Positions 12,294 to 22,283 of a DNA stretch of 64,000 nucleotides are shown here, piece by piece; the first letter of the stretch is position 1; every line of letters begins with the position of its first letter. Origin of the DNA: Pleurostoma richardsiae (Eukaryota; Ascomycota; Sordariomycetes; Calosphaeriales; Pleurostomataceae); contig JANBVO010000028.1 in NCBI GenBank assembly GCA_030052745.1, forward strand, positions 393,828-457,827. Direction: 5' to 3'. The notes beneath the pieces were generated by a model. The model did not search any database and was not told the origin of the DNA. It saw only the letters and a list, made by a program, of their open reading frames with translations. The position numbers were made by a program, and so were the translations under genes.

Positions 12294-14002
12294 GTTTGCG
12301 GGAGGAGAGATTCCCTTCTTTTTCGCTCAGGGGTGCGCGCCCAATAGCTTGAACAGTAAAAGAGTGTACACAGCTGGGTCGCCCTCCAGAGGTGGCCACG
12401 GGTTGGTCCTCGAGATCGATTGTGGTCAGCGAGAAAGTCGACTGTCAGATTACTCGGGAGCAGCGACAAGCTTTCTCCAACCGCAAGCTGTCCAATTCAC
12501 ACGCGGCGGCCATTCAACGCTCGGGGCCCCCAGTAAAATAATTATGGGCCCCGGCAGATACTCGTTCCGTGCTCCGGAAACCTTCTACTTCCGGTAATCA
12601 ACAGCTCTACTTCTCACGTGATAAAGTCACGCGACTAGATGATGAGTAAATAGCGAATATTCAAATATCAAGTTATGTAGATAACGGATCATGGAAGGAT
12701 TCCCCAGCCACATCCCCTGTTCTCCCTTCATTCGTGCTGGTGACAGGAGAAGAGTCAACTTTCGATACTCAAAATCTCCAGGGAGGGACGATGACAACAT
12801 GCCCGCCACTCCGGGTGATGATGGAGGGAGCCATCATTCCTTCTGGTACCAGGAAACCATTTTCTTTGCGTTTTTCACCTCCAGGGACGGCGAGCTGCGT
12901 TTGCCTCCTTTTACGGGCTAGCAGCACAGGTCGGCGCGGTTTCGTCCCACGTACGACAAGTTGCCATTCTTAGAAGAGGCAAAGTCAGGATACCCTCCAC
13001 CAAGGAGCAGCCTTCTACCGAATCAGGCCCTGCTATCGATCTATCTCGTCATTATCGCCTACCCGTCACTGTGCCACGCGGTGCCTTGCATGAGCTTTTT
13101 CTCTGATTTTCCCGCCCCTCCCAAGGGCGGACATGTCACCACACGCGTGGCCTGCGGGCGGGCTGGCGGGCGGCCGGAATGGCTGCAATACGACGAGAAT
13201 GGAAGTCCCTCTGCTCGTCGCGCAGTGTTTCTGGATTTCCCCACAGCCGTTGTGACAGCAGGATGCCACGTCTCAGCGTTTCAAGTCGAGGTCGACCGCG
13301 TTGGGCCAACTGCTGTTGCTGTTATCGCGTGAGCGTCAGGGACGCCGGTTTCAGGACCAGAATCAAGAAGTCTTTTCTGGTTCTACGCCATCGACCCCTC
13401 CAGTTTATTTTGCTCTCTCCAGGGGCCTAGCAAATAAAGGGATTTTCTGGGCCCGGTTCTGCGGCCAGTCATTGGGGCCCACGAGACATCCCTCTCGGGG
13501 TTTTGTGGCGATGAGGCCGTGACTACGGGCGCTGGTGCGTTACCGACCAAGGAATTCTAAGACATCGACTCGCTATACGACGGTTTTCATCTTACACCAG
13601 TGGTGGGTCCTGCAATCTGGTGTGTAGCGCCAGCCATCCGAATCACCACCACACCCCGGCATGGTAAGCGCCGACTGGTCTTCGGCGAGTCCACCTCAGC
13701 CTATCAGGTCCCGCCCTTTGAGACCTCACCGTCAACCACCTCTATCCCACAGTCAGCGTTTCTCAGCTGGACTTTGCTCTGTGGGTGTGTGTGTGTGGGA
13801 TCGGAAGAACGCAGGTAGGTCCCAATATTAAGGGAGCGCGATACTCCCGCGGTTCTCAGGTGAGAGTTGAGCTCTTTTATGTCTGGTTCGACCCCAGCAT
13901 GTTTCCTTCTAGCACGGTCTCGTTTCTTTGTCCGAGATCGCTGGCCGTCCCTCGTTTCTCCCGTCAGTCGTCCGGCATGAGGGAAGCCGTCAGTATAGCA
14001 GC
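12294..14002. other. Divergent intergenic region, 1.7 kb
   Basis: This lies between SEC62 (minus) and an unrecognised protein (plus). A perfect TCACGTGA palindrome at 12614-12621 sits about 320 bases upstream of the SEC62 start. No convincing gene is present. The right end (about 13780-14002) probably holds the leader of the downstream gene, including an upstream ORF that ends on its start codon. Confidence 0.5.
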
Positions 14003-14006
14003 ATGA
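13899..14006 (+). other. Upstream ORF ending on the ATGA of the next gene
   Basis: An ATG at 13899 opens a 35-residue frame (MFPSSTVSFL...) with a second in-frame ATG at 13977. It stops at TGA 14004-14006, which overlaps the main start codon ATG 14003-14005 as ATGA. Whether it lies inside the transcript depends on the unseen 5' end. Confidence 0.4.
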
Positions 14007-15562
14007 AAGGCCTCAATGATATGCTCGCTGAAGCTTACGCCTCATGGCTGGACTCGGTCTCCGCATGTTGTGCGCCGTTGGCGTCGTGTCTTGACGACAA
14101 GCCTCATCATGGTGCGTGGGCCTCCCACAGCAGCGCCGGCCAGCAGGTCGGCGCTGCACGCAAGGAGGAAGTGCTAAGCCAAGCAGGCAATGAGAAGCGC
14201 ATGGAGATTCTCTATGATCAACCTGAGCTGGTCTCGCCGCCGTCTGCTGCACCACTGAGACAGAATCCTGTAGCAGCTGCAAGAGAGCGGGGGACGTCAG
14301 GTTTTGGGTCCTTGGGGTCGTTGAGGAAAGGGAGCTTCTCTGTGAGAAGAAGATTTGGGTCCACTGCTTCATCGCGCCGGCCGCACATATCCGCTCCTTC
14401 GAATTTTCGCCATCTCTATTCCGAGTCGTTTCAGTACCCTATGCTCCAGCAGCCTCGACAGCGTCCGTCGTCATTCCGGCCGCTGGAGCTGAGCATCTAT
14501 ATGTCCGACAATCAATTGTCTCCTATCTTGCCTCACTTTGATTACACACATCCGGACGTCTCGCCGCCTCCTCCGGCCCACACCGCTGACAGTCGAGATG
14601 ATGACAGCATCACCTTGGCTCGCACCAGGAGTTACTCCTCTATGTCTTTCCATATACCGAGGCGCCAGCTTCCTGAAGAGTCGCTATCATCCACTACTGC
14701 TTACGACAGTCCTCCGAAGATACCGCCCAGAGCCCGCGCCCGGGCTTACACGTCACCAAGCGTCGAAGGGATCGTGGAGCGCATCGCCAGCGCTATGATT
14801 GAGAGAGATAGGCTCCAGTCAGAGATAGAGTCCGTCGTAGAACGCGAGAGCATCTACATCAGCAGCCGACCATCAACTGCTTACGGAGCTCCTGGTGAGT
14901 CAGATTGGACGAGTGCTACGTCGCAAATCTTACTGACAGCAGCAGACATGGAACCTATGCCGTCAATTCCAGCACTACCAGCTGCGGCGCCATCCTTCGC
15001 CGAGCGGCTAAGCACAGAGCGCCCGCACACCGCACCGCCTAGACAGGTAGTGGGTATACCTCATCGCGAGAGGAGCTTTGAGGAGACATCAGCACTCTTC
15101 ACCACGCCGCCCAGGCAGATTACCCCCGCCTCCGCCGATGACCGGCACCTGGAGCGGCCGCTTGCTCCACCTCTGCCGCTCGTCCTTCGTCCACCCTTGC
15201 GCAAGAAGAAGTCCTTCTCGCGGGTGTCGAACTGGCTCTTCCCCGGCGGCACTGACGCTGTCCACCAGCGCGACATCAGCCTCGACTCGGTCACGAACGA
15301 GCCACGGCCCGTCACAGGACGCGATGGCTTCTACCAGTGCGTGGCGCCACCGGCGGAGGGGAGGGCGAGCCCGGACACAGTGTCGACGCTGTCGAGCTGG
15401 GAGACGCAGGAGGACGAGCGCACGGTGCCGACGACGTGGTCCCCGGGGAGTAGCCCGGCGACCAAGCAGGACACGCCGACGTCTGGGATGAGTCGTGTGG
15501 GAACTTTCGGATATGGTAGGGCGCAAGGCCTCAGGCCGACGAGTGTTGGGGTAGCGTTCTGA
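14003..15562 (+). CDS. Unrecognised Ser/Pro-rich protein (519 aa, or 502 aa if spliced)
   Basis: I do not recognise this protein. It is rich in Ser, Pro and Arg, with basic Ser-containing stretches (SLRKGSFSVRRRFGS; LARTRSYSSMSF; LRKKKSFSRVSNWLFPG) that look like kinase target or 14-3-3 sites. Other Pro-rich blocks are PPKIPPRARARAY and RPHTAPPRQ. It has one predicted helix (EGIVERIASAMIERDRLQSEIESVVERES, about residues 254-282) that could be a short coiled coil. There is no signal peptide, membrane segment or known domain. Codon use is like its neighbours and the frame is long, so I take it as real. Bases 14895-14945 have full intron signals (GTGAGT, CTGAC branch, CAG) yet are 51 nt with no stop, so the message may be spliced or not. 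Confidence 0.75.
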   Translation: MKGLNDMLAEAYASWLDSVSACCAPLASCLDDKPHHGAWASHSSAGQQVGAARKEEVLSQAGNEKRMEILYDQPELVSPPSAAPLRQNPVAAARERGTSGFGSLGSLRKGSFSVRRRFGSTASSRRPHISAPSNFRHLYSESFQYPMLQQPRQRPSSFRPLELSIYMSDNQLSPILPHFDYTHPDVSPPPPAHTADSRDDDSITLARTRSYSSMSFHIPRRQLPEESLSSTTAYDSPPKIPPRARARAYTSPSVEGIVERIASAMIERDRLQSEIESVVERESIYISSRPSTAYGAPGESDWTSATSQILLTAADMEPMPSIPALPAAAPSFAERLSTERPHTAPPRQVVGIPHRERSFEETSALFTTPPRQITPASADDRHLERPLAPPLPLVLRPPLRKKKSFSRVSNWLFPGGTDAVHQRDISLDSVTNEPRPVTGRDGFYQCVAPPAEGRASPDTVSTLSSWETQEDERTVPTTWSPGSSPATKQDTPTSGMSRVGTFGYGRAQGLRPTSVGVAF

Positions 15563-16202
15563 GTCTATGTATGATTTGAGCACTTGCTGCGTGCTTTTTT
15601 ATTTCTGATACTTGATACCATTGGATCCTAAAACGGGGACACAGGGATGCTTTTACTAGATGTCAGGTTCTACTGGCTGGTTGGGAGGCACTTGTGTTGG
15701 AGAGGACAGAATGAATGGGCGCGCCTATCTCCGGGATGGACCGGCCGTGGCGGTGCTGCCCTTGGATCTTTGCATTTCTCGTTAGCATCTCTCTGAGCCG
15801 GACGGCCACTGTATGTAGAATGCGTCTGGAGAGATTGTAGATAGTAGTAATCAAGGCATGTCGTTGTTGGTGGAGATTTGGATTTCTAGCGGCTCTCCAA
15901 GGTGAAACCCTGTGTCTCGGGTAAGAGTCCCCGGTCGTATATGTCGGGGGTAAATGCCGTAAGTGAGTCCGTCATGGATATTGCCCGGAGTCCCTGATCT
16001 GCGAGAATGACACCCTGGAAATCGATATGGATTCAGAATTATCTGTGCGCTCCGTTTCCTGTGTTAAGCTCTCTTTCGCAGAGGCATTGCGAGACAACCA
16101 CCCACGAGGCCCTGGGCTGCTGGTTCCCCGCAATGCCCAGCCAGAGCTACGGGCTGCTTAGGGTGTGTGTGCTACGGACCAGCAACTTTCGAAACTCGCG
16201 AA

Positions 16203-16210
16203 CACGTGGG
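16203..16210 (+). promoter_or_regulatory. Pho4/NUC-1-type box CACGTGGG
   Basis: CACGTGGG is the high-affinity form of the phosphate-starvation site bound by yeast Pho4, whose Neurospora counterpart is NUC-1. It lies about 450 bases before the phytase start. CACGTG cores are fairly common in this GC-rich window, but I found the GGG-extended form only here. Confidence 0.5.
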
Positions 16211-16334
16211 CCAACTGTTCGACAGCCTTGATGCGTTTAAAATGAACGGCGCCCGCTTCGCAGACAGGCATTTCCCGGACAGTAGCGGATGCTGAATCCA
16301 CTCATCCTCATGCACCCATAGCCCGATGCGACTG

Positions 16335-16340
16335 CACGTG
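16335..16340 (+). promoter_or_regulatory. Second CACGTG box upstream of phytase
   Basis: A GCACGTGC palindrome lies about 320 bases before the phytase start and could be a second, weaker basic-helix-loop-helix site. Confidence 0.35.
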
Positions 16341-16657
16341 CCTTTGCAATTCCGGCATTTGCTCTCTGATGAGGGCATGCGCCGTGGTAGAACCGCGCCG
16401 TCGATGAATACCTAGATCTAATGAAGCATCTGGCCGATCCCACCTAACGCTGCGCGTACACCGAGCCGAAGAGGGGCCTCCGCACGCGCGATATGATGAG
16501 GGTCTCCAAAGTCGTGGAGTCCCTAGGACGGATTGTCCCGCTGGGCGGAAGACATAAATACAGCGTTCTCCTCGAGCAGAGCCCTGATGGCGAAGCTCGG
16601 ACCGACACTGCGTCGGGAGCGTGGGCTAGAAGGCATCGCTTTGCTCTCAAGTCAACT

Positions 16658-18120
16658 ATGGCGGCCATGTCGCTCGCGATCGTTCTCTACCTGGCACTCG
16701 CCTTCATGTAAGTCCTCAACTCAGCCCACCTTCTTTATGACCTGGGCTAAACGCATCGTTCAGGCGCGTGATCCGCGCGGCCCCATGTCCGGGGACGTGC
16801 GACACTCCTGAGCATGGCTTCCAGTGCTCGCCGTCGCTGTCTCACTTCTGGGGCCCCTACTCACCCTATTTCTCGGTCGCCTCCGAGATCGACGCCGCGC
16901 TCCCCGCCGGCTGCGAGCTCACCTTTGTCCAGATCCTCTCGCGCCACGGCGCCCGGGACCCCACCGCCTCCAAGACGAAGTCGTACAGCAACCTGATCAC
17001 CCGCATCCACAGCGACGCGACGTCCTACGGCCCCGATTTTGACTTCATCAGGCACTACAATTACACCCTCGGCGCCGACCAGCTGACCCTCTTCGGCCAA
17101 GAGGAGATGTGGAACTCCGGGATCAAGTTCTACGCCCGGTACCAGGCGCTCGCGAGGTCCGCGACTCCCTTCGTCCGGTCGGCCGGTCAGGACCGCGTCG
17201 TCGAGTCCGCGCAGAACTGGACGCAGGGGTTCCACCGCGCCCGGCTGGCAGACAAGGGATCCACGATGCCGGAAGACAGCTTCCCCTACGACATCCTCAC
17301 CATCCCCGAGGACGCCGGGTACAACAACACTCTCAGTCACGGCACCTGCACCGCCTTCGAAGACGGGCCGGACTCTGAGATCGGTGACGCCGCGCAGGCC
17401 ATCTGGCTGGGCGTCTTCGCGCCGCCCATAACGGCGCGCCTCAACGCCAACCTGCCCGGGGTGAACCTCTCGGACGCCGACACCCTGTCGCTCATGGACC
17501 TCTGCCCGTACAACACGGTCGCCTCGGCCGGCGGGGCCACCATCTCGCCGTTCTGCGGGCTCTTCACCGAGGACGAGTGGCGCAGCTACGACTACCTGTA
17601 CACGCTGGGCAAGTACTACGGGTACGGGGCGGGCAACCCGCTCGGGCCGACGCAGGGCGTGGGGTGGGCGGCCGAGCTGGTGGCACGGCTGACGGGGACG
17701 CCGGTGGAGGACGGCACGAGCACGAACGAGACGCTGGACGGCGACGCGTCCACGTTCCCGCTGGGCTTGGCGCTGTACGCGGACTTCAGCCACGACAACG
17801 ACATGACGGGGATGTACGCGGCGCTGGGGCTGTACAACCGGACGGCGCCGCTGAGCAACGTGACGAGGGGGGACCCGGCGGGCAGGGACGCCGGGTACTC
17901 GGCGAGCTGGACGGTGCCGTTCGCGGCGCGGATGTACGTGGAGAAGATGAGCTGCCCGGCGGCCGGGGCGGAGGAGCTCGTCCGGGTGCTGGTCAACGAC
18001 AGGGTGATACCGCTGCAGGGGTGCGGGGCGGACGAGCTAGGGAGGTGCAGGCTGGGGAGGTTCGTGGACAGCCTGGAGTTCGTGAGGGAGGGAGGGGATT
18101 GGGATTTGTGCTTTGTGTGA
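16658..18120 (+). CDS. Secreted histidine-acid phytase (3-phytase type, 468 aa)
   Basis: Phytase removes phosphate groups from inositol hexakisphosphate outside the cell. Exons 16658-16707 and 16764-18120; the first ends inside the signal peptide ([17 protein letters not shown]), the usual place for the single intron in PhyA-type genes. The active-site motif RHGAR spans residues 77-81, and the distal catalytic pair is SHDND with His360 and Asp361. The N-terminal [23 protein letters not shown] and the C-terminal [17 protein letters not shown] ... WDLCF blocks are all characteristic of fungal PhyA phytases, and the set of Cys residues looks complete. Length is normal (about 440-490). Several N-glycosylation sites (NYT, NWT, NNT, NET, NRT, NVT) fit secretion. 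The frame is open upstream to 16493, but only the ATG at 16658 places the signal peptide at the N-terminus. Confidence 0.95.
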
Positions 18121-19225
18121 GATACCCCCTTTTTACGGTGGCTCAGGACGGACTCAGGACAGGCATTTTCTAGCGATGAAGATGTCTGGGCCAGTTGCGC
18201 ATGGATACATGGCATTTACGACTATATTGCCTATTCAGATATACGGCATTAGCGATCAGGAGTTTTGTCAGTTATGTTTGATGGAGTATCAGCCCATCTA
18301 CAGCAATTGTGGTAGCAACTGCAACTGAGAAGTGACGGGCCGAAATAAACGACCGAGTATACGAGCCCAGCTTTCGTCATCCTGGCCTTTTTTCTTCTTC
18401 TTCAAAGAACATGCGAGATTTGAGACATGCAGCCCTGGAGTGAGGCTTGGACCGGACGTCCTCGCCCTACCAGTAGCGGCCGGTGGCGCCGGACAAGAAA
18501 AGACGAAACGGCCAGCTCAGTCCGACCTGGAGTGGAGGATTGTGAGAGGCTGGAGGCTGTCATACCGGGTTCAGGGTTTCTTCCTCCATTCATCCTCCTG
18601 GCCTGAGGACCGGACTGCCTGCCTTGGGCAGTTAGTTGGACGGGCTGTGTTTGTTGGGCTGAGATTTCCGCCGTGCACAAGGAGGACAGCCGCAGTTCGG
18701 AGCTGAGCCTTGATTATCGTTATACGGAGTACGGGGTAGTACGTACTGTCTGTTTAGAGATCCTTTGCGGAGTACATCGTGAAGAATTACTACCTACGCT
18801 ACCTAAGTTAGACAAATAAGTGAATAAGCTTGGGTTCGCTTAACTGCTAGTTAACACTTAAACGGCAAGAAAGAAGGGTCCCGTCCAGCTGTACCTCCGT
18901 AGCTTGAGAGCTGTCTCGATTTAGCCCACGCTGATTCGCGACCCCCCCCCATTTTCCAACGTCAGCAAACCAGCGAATCCCCGACCAGCCCGCTAAGTAG
19001 GTACCTACAGTAATACCTACGCTTCTTTCTCACTCTCACTCTCGCCCTACGGCCAGCGTCGCGCAATCGTGCCATCGTGCAACCCGCAAAGCAACAGATC
19101 CGCAAATGTCAGCAGCTTGAGCTCGCAACCTTTACCTCATCCATCCCTCCCTCTAGGAGCGCGGAAGCGATAATCGCCGGCCTGCAAAAGCGACAGGAAA
19201 GACACCCGAACCGGGAAAAAGCAAG
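18121..19225. other. Intergenic, 1.1 kb, with short palindromes
   Basis: No gene is seen. Features are an AATAAA at 18344-18349, a 10-bp palindrome AGTACGTACT at 18738-18747, a run of nine C near 18942-18951, and the 12-bp palindrome GTAGGTACCTAC at 18997-19008. Confidence 0.55.
18997..19008. repeat. 12-bp palindrome GTAGGTACCTAC
   Basis: This is a perfect palindrome about 220 bases upstream of the membrane-protein start. It is one of several TACCTA-type palindromes in this window. Confidence 0.6.
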
Positions 19226-20189
19226 ATGGGTCTCGGCACGGCTGGCACCATCATTGTCGTGATCATCGTCCTCGCCGCCGCAGGTGCGCTGGGCTGGATT
19301 GTCTTCTCTCGCTGGAGGGCCCAGCGACTAGGAGTGAGTGGCCTCTCATCGCGCCTTCTTCCATCCTCGATCTGGCTTCAGCTGTCAATCGATCATCAAC
19401 CTGGTCCTCTGTATCACCACACTCTCTGCCTCTCCCGGCAGCTCCCGTTCCTCCCTCCGCTCACACACCACCTACACCATCGCGCATTCCCACCTCAGCT
19501 GAACCCAGCTAACGCATCGCGCCAAACAGCTACCCCCACCGTCCTGGACCTCCTTCATCCCCTTCCGAAAGTCCGAGCCCTCCTACGGCCCGCCCCAGCC
19601 CGCTCCCGGCGGCGTCGTCGGCTGGTTCAATGACCAGGTCCGCAAGTTCCGGAACCGCAACAACCGCACCGCCGCCGGCGCCTACGAGGGCGGCTATTCT
19701 GCCTCCGGCGGTGGCGCCGCCGCGCGCTCCGGCCGCCGCGGCTTCGGTCCGCTCGACCCGGACGACGCCTGGGATGCGCGCGTCGGCAATGAGGCCGACG
19801 CCTACGGCCCCCACGGTTACTACGAGGAGGAGCAGGAGCTGGGTCTAGCGCCGCGGCATCAGCAGCAGCAGCAGGATACCAGCTATGGAGGCGCCAGCGC
19901 GGCCGGCGGGGATGGCTACCAGATGAACCTCGCTGCGACGCCGGGCGTGGACGAGGAGAGCAGGGGCCGCACGCTGAGCCGGAGCCCGGATCCTAGCGGT
20001 CGGGGTCTCGGTGTTCCGGGCCGGGCCGGGGGCAACCCGTTCGATGACGACGCTGCGGAGCCGAGCAATCTCAGCCTGAGGGGTGTGAGCCCCCGGCCGA
20101 TCGACACGGCGCCGGGTGCTGCGGCAACCCAGGGGAAGGATCAGGAATCGCCTACGGAGCGGAGGTCGGTCTTCAGGGAGAACGTCTGA
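19226..20189 (+). CDS. Single-pass membrane protein with Gly-rich tail (255 aa)
   Basis: Exons 19226-19333 and 19530-20189. The N-terminus is one strong membrane helix (residues 7-28, TIIVVIIVLAAAGALGWIVF) followed by basic residues (SRWRAQRLG), so the N-terminus is likely lumenal or outside and the rest cytosolic. The tail begins LPPPSWTSFIPFRKSEPSYGPP, then GGVVGWFNDQVRKFRNRNNRTAAGAYEG and GPLDPDDAWDARVGNEADAYGPHGYYEE, and ends in a disordered Ser/Arg/Pro-rich stretch with five Gln. I recall conserved fungal proteins of this layout labelled acid phosphatase-like, but I see no phosphatase motif here, so I assign no function. The 196-nt intron has a GCTAAC branch site and comes immediately after the membrane helix. 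Confidence 0.8.
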
Positions 20190-20936
20190 ATGGTCTGATC
20201 TACGAATGGAAAGATTGATGCGGGATTTCGAGATTGAGCTTCTGGGACAAAGGGGAAAAGGCGTCTGGAAGGGAGGGTCATCACGAGGGAACAAGCGGGA
20301 GTTTCCTCCTCATGCATCTCGCGTGCGTGCCGTCTTTCTCTTTCCTTCTCCGAATGGAGGGAGGCTCAAGTTTTCTGGTTCGATGAGGTTTTCTACGACT
20401 GCGGCAGATTTTGTAACGAATACGACGGATTGTCATGACAATCGGATTTGGGACATAAGACAGGTCTTTTTTTGTGAGAATGCTTTCCCTTTCTCTTTAC
20501 GTTTAGGGCCGAGTCTCGAGGCAAGGATATGATTTTCAAGCCCGACCGGTCAGTTAAGTGCTTTGTCGCTTGTCCCGCCTGCTATGCCTACATATCTGGT
20601 GGCACTTCTCAGCAGATGCCGTCTTGCTGCTCCCCCGGTTTGAAGATTGACGCTCAGCGAGCCGGTCGAGCCGGCCTGCCGGAACGTGGCGCCATCGGAT
20701 GCTCTGCTTGGCCCGCAACAAAACGGTCGCTTGGCAGCTCCTAGCGGTAGGGGTCCCCGCTGTCTCCAACTCTGACGTGTGCTGCTAACCCCGCCATAAT
20801 ACGGGAAGTTTACTTAGGTAGTGCCCCTCACTCTTCTCTAAAAACATCGTGACAAGATCAAAACCTGCAAGACTATATTGCCAGCAGCCCAGAGAATACA
20901 GCAGTGATAATCAAACCTCCAGGAAGCACATACAAT
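20190..20936. other. Intergenic, 0.75 kb
   Basis: No gene is seen. It should hold the 3' UTR of the membrane protein and the promoter of the inositol phosphatase. A TACTTAGGTA motif at 20810-20819 belongs to the TACCTA-like group. Confidence 0.5.
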
Positions 20937-21993
20937 ATGGCGGACATCAACCTACAAGAGATCCTCGACACGCTCGTGTCCGTCGCCTTCGAGGCCGGCA
21001 AGATGATCATCTCCGCCGACCCCAACAACATCGCGACCGACACGAAGCTCAACTGTGCGTCTCGTCCTTCGCTTAGCCCCTTTCTCCGTTCGATCTGCTC
21101 CCTCGCCCTTTCCCAGCGCCCAATTCCCGTTAGGAATGATCATAGAAGCCCTCACTAACACTCCACACCGGCCCACAGCCGCCGACATCGTCACCGAGAC
21201 CGACAAGGCCGTCGAGCGCATGGTGTCCACCCGCCTGCGCGCCGCCTACCCGACCTTCTCCTTCGTCGGCGAGGAGACCTACGTCTCCGGCACCACCAAC
21301 GTGACCCCGGCGCCGACCTTCATCGTCGACCCCATCGACGGCACCACCAACTTCGTTCACGGCTTTCCCGACGCCTGCGTCTCCCTCGGCTTCGCCGTCG
21401 ACCGCCGCCCCGCCGCCGGCGTCGTCTACAACCCCTTCCAGGACCTGCTCTTCACCGCCGCCAAGGGCAAGGGCGCCTACGTCCAGCGCAACGCCTCCCT
21501 CGCGGAGGGCAAGGGCCAGGGGCCCCGGCAGAAGCTGCCCCTGGCGGGCAAGGGGGATTCCAGCAGGGCGCCGCCGCTGCTGGGGCTGAGCACGGCGCTG
21601 GTGGGCGTCGAGTGGGGCAGCAGCCGGGACGGGCCCAACTTCGAGCTCAAGGCGGAGACGTTCCGGCGGCTGGCGGCCAGCAAGGAGGTCGGCGGCAGCA
21701 TGGTGCACAGCATGCGGTCGCTGGGCAGCGCGGCGCTCAACCTGTGCGCCGTGGCGGCGGGCCAGCTCGACCTGTACTGGGAGGGCGGGTGCTGGGCGTG
21801 GGACGTGTGCGCCGGGTGGTGCGTCCTGAGCGAGGCCGGGGGCATCATGGCGAGCGGCAACCCCGGGGACTGGGAGCCTGAGCTGGACGGGAGGGTGTAC
21901 CTCGCGATCAGGGGCGCGCCGAGCGGGCAGAAGGAGATTGTGGAGGAGCTGTGGAAGGTTATTGGGGATGGAAAGATGGACTACAAGCTATAG
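20937..21993 (+). CDS. INM1: Inositol monophosphatase (310 aa)
   Basis: This Mg-dependent, lithium-sensitive phosphatase releases free myo-inositol from inositol monophosphates; related QutG/QA-X proteins sit in quinate clusters, but no quinate gene is near. Exons 20937-21054 and 21179-21993. The metal-site motifs are complete: GEE with Glu71, DPIDGTTNF with Asp90 and Asp93, and WDVCAG with Asp248, in the same order and almost the same numbering as animal IMPA1. The segment KGKGAYVQRNASLAEGKGQGPRQK is a loop longer than in IMPA1. The start ATG at 20937 gives the expected short N-terminal helix (MADINLQEILDTLVSVAFEAG). The 124-nt intron has a CACTAAC branch. The product could act on the end product of the secreted phytase gene that lies 3 kb upstream. 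Confidence 0.95.
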
Positions 21994-22283
21994 ATGGCTT
22001 TCGTGTGGTGTGGTGGCTGTTATAGACAAAGGATGGCGATAATCGTCAATGGTGCAGACAATAGAGATAGGACTTTCGATAGTCCGCATTCGGTGTTGCG
22101 ATGCTGTGCAGACAAAGGGGCACCTTTATGTCAGACCGGTATTACAACTGCCTCTAGCCCCTGACAATGTCCTTAACTTGCTATGCAAAGGGAAGGTGGT
22201 TACCCTTGCGTGATTGTATAATAGCATCAGATCTCGTAGATATCTATTTGATCAATTAGATACCCTCCACCAAATCGACGCCA

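Larger units (their letters stand above)
15563..16657. other. Intergenic: phytase promoter region
   Basis: No gene is seen. The right half carries two CACGTG boxes, listed separately, upstream of the phytase start. Confidence 0.55.

Noticed and set aside
16861-17793. 310-codon antisense frame in the phytase
   Set aside because: Same shadow effect; Arg/Val-rich with no domain.
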